Origin: an uncultured Kiritimatiellota bacterium
Lineage (GTDB): Bacteria > Verrucomicrobiota > Kiritimatiellia > RFP12 > UBA1067
Direction of reading: 5' to 3'
NCBI GenBank assembly: GCA_934667425.1
Contig: CAKULV010000081.1
Coordinates: 1-7,937 of the forward strand
Length of the DNA: 7,937 nucleotides
Every line of letters begins with the position of its first letter. Position 1 is the first letter of the stretch. Position numbers and translations under genes: made by a program. This document shows, one piece after another, positions 5,547-7,937 of this stretch. The notes below the pieces were generated by a model. It ran no database searches and was not told the origin of the DNA. It saw only the letters and a list, made by a program, of their open reading frames with translations.

Positions 5547-6953
5547 CTACATGAGCGCGTACTTCGCGATGAAGACGACGGTGAGGACGTACATGATCCA
5601 GTGGACCTTCTCCGTCTTGCCCGCGATGAGGTTGATGAGCGTGTACGAGATGACGCCGGCCATGATGCCGTCCGAGATCGAGTACGCGAACGGCATGACG
5701 GCGACCGTGAGGAACGCGGGGATCGCCTCGCTCGCGTCATTGAAGTCGATTTCGGCGACGGACGAGAGCATCATGTAGCCGACGATGACAAGCGCCGGGG
5801 CCGTCGCGAAGCCTGGAACGGCGGTGAAGACCGGCGCGAGGACGAGCGCACAGAGGAAGAGGATCGCCGTCGCAATGGCCGTAAGGCCCGTCCTTCCGCC
5901 GACCATCACGCCCGAGGCGGACTCGACGTAGGATGTCGTCGTAGAGGTGCCGAAGACGGCGCCGACCGAGGTCGCGATCGCGTCCGCGCACAGGGCGCCC
6001 GAGATGCGCGGCAGCTTGCCCTCCTTCGTGAGGAAGCCGCCCTTCATCGAGACGCCGATGAGCGTTCCCAGCGTGTCGAAGAGGTCCACGAAGAAGAACG
6101 CGAACATGACGACGAAGAAGTCTAGGCCCTTGACGAGCGCCCAGCCCGCGTTCGCGTCGCCCTTGTGCGTCCAGCCCGCCGGGTCGAAGACGGCGCCGCA
6201 CGTCTGGCCGAACTCCCGGAACGAGTCGGCGATGCCCGAGAACGAGAGGGACGGGTAGAGCGAAAAGTAGCCCGCCGCCGCGTCCGGCACGTAGAGGCCC
6301 GCCGCCTGCGCGGCCATGCCGAGCCCCCAGGATAGGAAGATGCCGTAGAGGATCGCCCCCTTGACGTTGCGCACCATCATGACGCCCGTCAGCACCGTGC
6401 CGAGGACCGCGAGGGATGCGCAGATGCCCTGCGTATGGAACGGCGCGTTCTTGAAGCTCACGAGGCTCACGAGCACATCGTCGTTGTTGACGACGATCTT
6501 CGCCGTCTGGAGCGCGATGAAACATATGAAGAGGCCGAGACCGGCCGCAACCGCCTTCTTGAGCGTGAACGGAATGCAGTTGAAGAGCGCCTCCCGGACG
6601 GGCGTCAGCGAGAGCGCAAGGAAGATGAGCCCCTCCACGAACACCGCAAGGAGCGCAAACTGCCAGCTGTAGCCCATTCCGATGCAGACGCCGTAGGTTA
6701 GGAAGGCGTTGAGACCCATGCCCGGCGCGAGCGCGATGGGATAGTTCGAGAGGACCGCCATGAGGACGGTGCCGACGAACGCGGCGAGGCACGTCGCGAC
6801 GAAGACGCCGCCGCGAGGGATGCCCGCCGCCGCGAGGATGTTCGGGTTCACGGCGAGGATGTACGCCATCGTCATGAAAGTCGTGAGTCCCGCGACGAGT
6901 TCGGTCTTGACGGTTGTCTTGTTCTCGTCAAGCTTGAATAGCTTCTTCAGCAT
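5547..6953 (-). CDS. AzgA/PbuG-type purine nucleobase permease (adenine/guanine/hypoxanthine)
   Basis: An inner-membrane proton symporter of about 468 residues in the AzgA branch of the NCS2-like permeases, which import adenine, guanine and hypoxanthine. Numbering from the ATG at 6959, the AzgA signatures are ELVAGLTTFMTMAYILAVNP (20-39), the glycine-rich LAPGMGLNAF (77-86), FVDLFDTLGTLIG (290-302) and TSTTTSYVESASGV (338-351), whose Glu346 is the expected substrate-site acid. Two ATGs are close together at 6959 and 6953. AAAGGAG lies only two bases before the first but eight before the second, so I prefer 6953, which removes Met-Ala. The gene is followed by apt after 10 bp. Upstream is a compound repeat spacer and then upp. 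A close alternative is a strict guanine/hypoxanthine permease such as PbuG or PbuO; the pairing with apt favours adenine. Confidence 0.95.
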   Translation of the reverse strand: MLKKLFKLDENKTTVKTELVAGLTTFMTMAYILAVNPNILAAAGIPRGGVFVATCLAAFVGTVLMAVLSNYPIALAPGMGLNAFLTYGVCIGMGYSWQFALLAVFVEGLIFLALSLTPVREALFNCIPFTLKKAVAAGLGLFICFIALQTAKIVVNNDDVLVSLVSFKNAPFHTQGICASLAVLGTVLTGVMMVRNVKGAILYGIFLSWGLGMAAQAAGLYVPDAAAGYFSLYPSLSFSGIADSFREFGQTCGAVFDPAGWTHKGDANAGWALVKGLDFFVVMFAFFFVDLFDTLGTLIGVSMKGGFLTKEGKLPRISGALCADAIATSVGAVFGTSTTTSYVESASGVMVGGRTGLTAIATAILFLCALVLAPVFTAVPGFATAPALVIVGYMMLSSVAEIDFNDASEAIPAFLTVAVMPFAYSISDGIMAGVISYTLINLIAGKTEKVHWIMYVLTVVFIAKYALM

Positions 6954-6961
6954 GGCCATTG

Positions 6962-6969
6962 CTCCTTTG
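6962..6969 (-). promoter_or_regulatory. Strong ribosome-binding site deciding the purine permease start
   Basis: On the minus strand AAAGGAG is followed by CAATGGCCATG. Spacing is two bases to the first ATG and eight to the second. The second ATG (6953-6951) fits normal Shine-Dalgarno geometry; the first does not. Confidence 0.75.
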
Positions 6970-6980
6970 AAGGCGATTCG

Positions 6981-7082
6981 GATTTGCGATTTGCGATTGC
7001 ATTTATGTAGTGGGTAGTTGGTAGATGGCAGTTGGTAGTTGGGAATTTACGATTTTTCGATTTACGATTTACGATTGCATTT
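6981..7082 (-). repeat. Heptad tract with AT-rich repeats upstream of the purine permease (module F, right copy)
   Basis: Bases 6981-7038 are identical to 4603-4660 (58 bp). On the minus strand 7043-7010 is the 7-bp CTAC-type repeat with about four to five units, fewer than the middle copy. Next to it, 7044-7082 holds several copies of ATTTACG/ATTTTTCG with a 7-11 bp spacing, ending in the same GATTGCATTT motif as the main tract. This lies just upstream of the purine permease's ribosome-binding site. Confidence 0.85.
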
Positions 7083-7178
7083 AGCCATTTTAGCATTTGA
7101 GGATTTGCCGTAGCGACGACGCCCTCGTCGTCGTGGAAAAATGGCCGTGTAGAAGTGTAGAAGATGTAGGCGGTCCCT
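7083..7178 (-). repeat. Short compound repeat after upp: one hairpin plus module D tract
   Basis: Bases 7108-7135 repeat the CGACGACG-CCCT-CGTCGTCG hairpin seen at the left edge. Bases 7133-7174 repeat the CTAC tract in reverse complement. On the minus strand the C/T/A-rich tract begins a few bases after the upp stop codon, so it is the start of the upp 3' region. This is the smallest of the three compound elements, with one hairpin between its two G-poor tracts. Bases 7083-7107 show nothing recognisable. Confidence 0.8.
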
Positions 7179-7799
7179 CTACAGCGTCCCGAATATACGG
7201 TCTCCGGCATCGCCCAGGCCGGGCACTATGTAGAAGTGAGAATTGAGCCGTTCATCCATCGCGGAGGCATACACAGGCACTTCGGGGTGGTGGCGCTCGA
7301 AATTATCCATCCCCTCAGGCGCGGAGACGAGGCAGAGGAACTTGATGCGGCGATAGCCGAGCTTCTTGAGCTGGCCTACGGCATCCACCGCGCTTCCGCC
7401 GGTGGCAAGCATCGGGTCTATGACGATTGCAAGCTCATCGCCCTTGGCCGGCGGCACCTTCGAATAATACGGGATTGGCTCGGCGGTCTCTTCGTTGCGC
7501 TGCATCCCTAGCACCCCTACCTTGGCGTACGGCAGCACATGAAGCATTGCGTCAAGCATGCCCATGCCTGCGCGAAGTATCGGAACAAGCACAATCCTGT
7601 CGGAAATCTTGCGACCGGTCGTCTTCGCGACAGGCGTCTCAAACGAGACTTCCACCGTATTGAGGTCCTTCAACGCCTCAAAGGCGAGGAAGGCCGTTAT
7701 CTCAGAAACCAGTTCGCGAAACAACTTTGGGGCCGTCTCGCGGTCGCGCATGTACGAAAGACGATGATCGACCAACGGATGCTTGAGGATTGTGTGCAT
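7179..7799 (-). CDS. upp: Uracil phosphoribosyltransferase
   Basis: A 206-residue cytoplasmic enzyme that makes UMP from uracil and PRPP; E. coli Upp has 208 residues. The features are complete: HPLVDHRLSYMRD at 7-19, the Arg-containing loop LVPILRAGMGM at 71-81, the PRPP-binding motif VIDPMLATGGSA at 126-137, and the uracil-recognition end YIVPGLGDAGDRIFGT at 190-205. The frame stays open for 16 more codons upstream, but the ATG at 7799 gives the standard N-terminus, and a promoter overlaps the extension. No Shine-Dalgarno is present, and the predicted transcription start is only about two bases before the ATG, so the mRNA should be nearly leaderless. The gene runs toward the purine permease 225 bp away, across a repeat spacer; whether transcription reads through is unclear. 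Confidence 0.97.
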   Translation of the reverse strand: MHTILKHPLVDHRLSYMRDRETAPKLFRELVSEITAFLAFEALKDLNTVEVSFETPVAKTTGRKISDRIVLVPILRAGMGMLDAMLHVLPYAKVGVLGMQRNEETAEPIPYYSKVPPAKGDELAIVIDPMLATGGSAVDAVGQLKKLGYRRIKFLCLVSAPEGMDNFERHHPEVPVYASAMDERLNSHFYIVPGLGDAGDRIFGTL

Positions 7800-7807
7800 G
7801 GGTGCGT

Positions 7808-7836
7808 ATTGTACCAAACAGCCGGTCTTGATGCAA
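7808..7836 (-). promoter_or_regulatory. upp promoter (-35 TTGCAT, -10 TACAAT)
   Basis: On the minus strand TTGCAT (7836-7831) and TACAAT (7813-7808) are 17 bp apart, and TGG stands directly before the -10 as an extended element. The expected start point is near 7801, two bases from the ATG at 7799. This supports both the chosen start and a leaderless mRNA. Confidence 0.75.
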
Positions 7837-7846
7837 TGCCACGCCA

Positions 7847-7878
7847 TTGCGGACTGAATTGGCGCAGTTCGTTATAAT
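7847..7878 (+). promoter_or_regulatory. Divergent promoter toward the right edge
   Basis: A perfect TATAAT lies at 7873-7878 on the + strand. The best upstream hexamer is TTGCGG at 7847-7852, with an over-long 20-bp spacer, so the -35 is weak or absent. The predicted start is near 7885. Together with the upp promoter it makes a compact divergent promoter region. Confidence 0.5.
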
Positions 7879-7916
7879 AGTGGACACTCTTTTGAAACAA
7901 GGATCAGAATTCAGAC

Positions 7917-7937
7917 GTGCCCGTTCGTCAAATACTG
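7917..7937 (+). CDS. Possible 5' end of a plus-strand gene cut by the window edge
   Basis: Only seven codons are visible, from a GTG at 7917 (reading MPVRQIL if GTG gives Met). AAGGA at 7899-7903 is a possible ribosome-binding site, though 13 bases away is long. A good -10 element stands upstream. The opening residues resemble the N-terminus of some peptide deformylases, but seven residues cannot support an identification. Confidence 0.3.

Noticed and set aside
5535..6125. 196-residue plus-strand frame antisense to the purine permease
   Set aside because: Its Arg/Asp/Glu/His-rich composition without hydrophobic core is typical of the complement of a membrane-protein gene, and the AzgA motifs on the other strand are unambiguous.
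7108..7135. Intrinsic terminator for upp at the CGACGACG hairpin
   Set aside because: The hairpin is strong but no T run follows it on the minus strand, so it lacks the second half of an intrinsic terminator.
6954..7178. Purine riboswitch before the purine permease operon
   Set aside because: I do not see the conserved three-way-junction sequences of a purine riboswitch; the leader is filled with repeat modules. No PyrR-type site was recognised before uraA or upp either.

Overview
The window is a bacterial chromosome segment that is essentially a nucleobase-salvage locus. It holds three phosphoribosyltransferases and two inner-membrane nucleobase permeases, together with one predicted outer-membrane beta-barrel and one stomatin-like (SPFH) membrane protein. 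The barrel has a signal peptide and a C-terminal aromatic residue, so the organism is Gram-negative. The Trp/Tyr-rich barrel style, the moderate-to-high GC content and the heavily repeated intergenic DNA make me think of the PVC superphylum, possibly a Kiritimatiellota-like lineage. That placement is an impression from sequence style and has not been tested.

Layout from left to right. Bases 1-515 hold no gene: they carry a tandem array of about 165 bp units built from small GC-rich hairpins and G-free CTAC-type heptad repeats. A promoter near 527 then drives an SPFH/paraslipin gene (565-1497, +), which ends at a strong hairpin terminator (1509-1551). Converging on it is a minus-strand unit read from 4561 down to 1576: a UraA-type permease, an outer-membrane barrel and a COG2236-like purine phosphoribosyltransferase, with gaps of 63 and 13 bp. 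Bases 4562-5008 are a second repeat-filled spacer. A second minus-strand operon follows: an AzgA-type purine permease (start about 6953) and apt (end 5009), 10 bp apart. Bases 6960-7178 are a third repeat spacer, and then comes upp (7179-7799, -), whose promoter lies so close to its ATG that the mRNA should be almost leaderless. A divergent promoter and the first codons of a plus-strand gene run off the right edge.

The genes work together. The permeases bring nucleobases in, and Upp, Apt and the COG2236 enzyme trap them as nucleotides using PRPP. Between them they cover uracil, adenine and probably hypoxanthine, xanthine or guanine. The barrel lies inside the UraA operon and is a candidate outer-membrane entry port for nucleobases.

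The least explained part is the intergenic DNA. The three spacers are assembled from the same set of modules: G-free heptad tracts at both ends, with interchangeable hairpin modules between them. All three point the same way relative to the downstream gene. The hairpins share a CGAGGGCG nucleus while their stems differ. This looks like a BIME-like mosaic repeat family, and its G-free sense tracts resemble Rho-utilisation sites.
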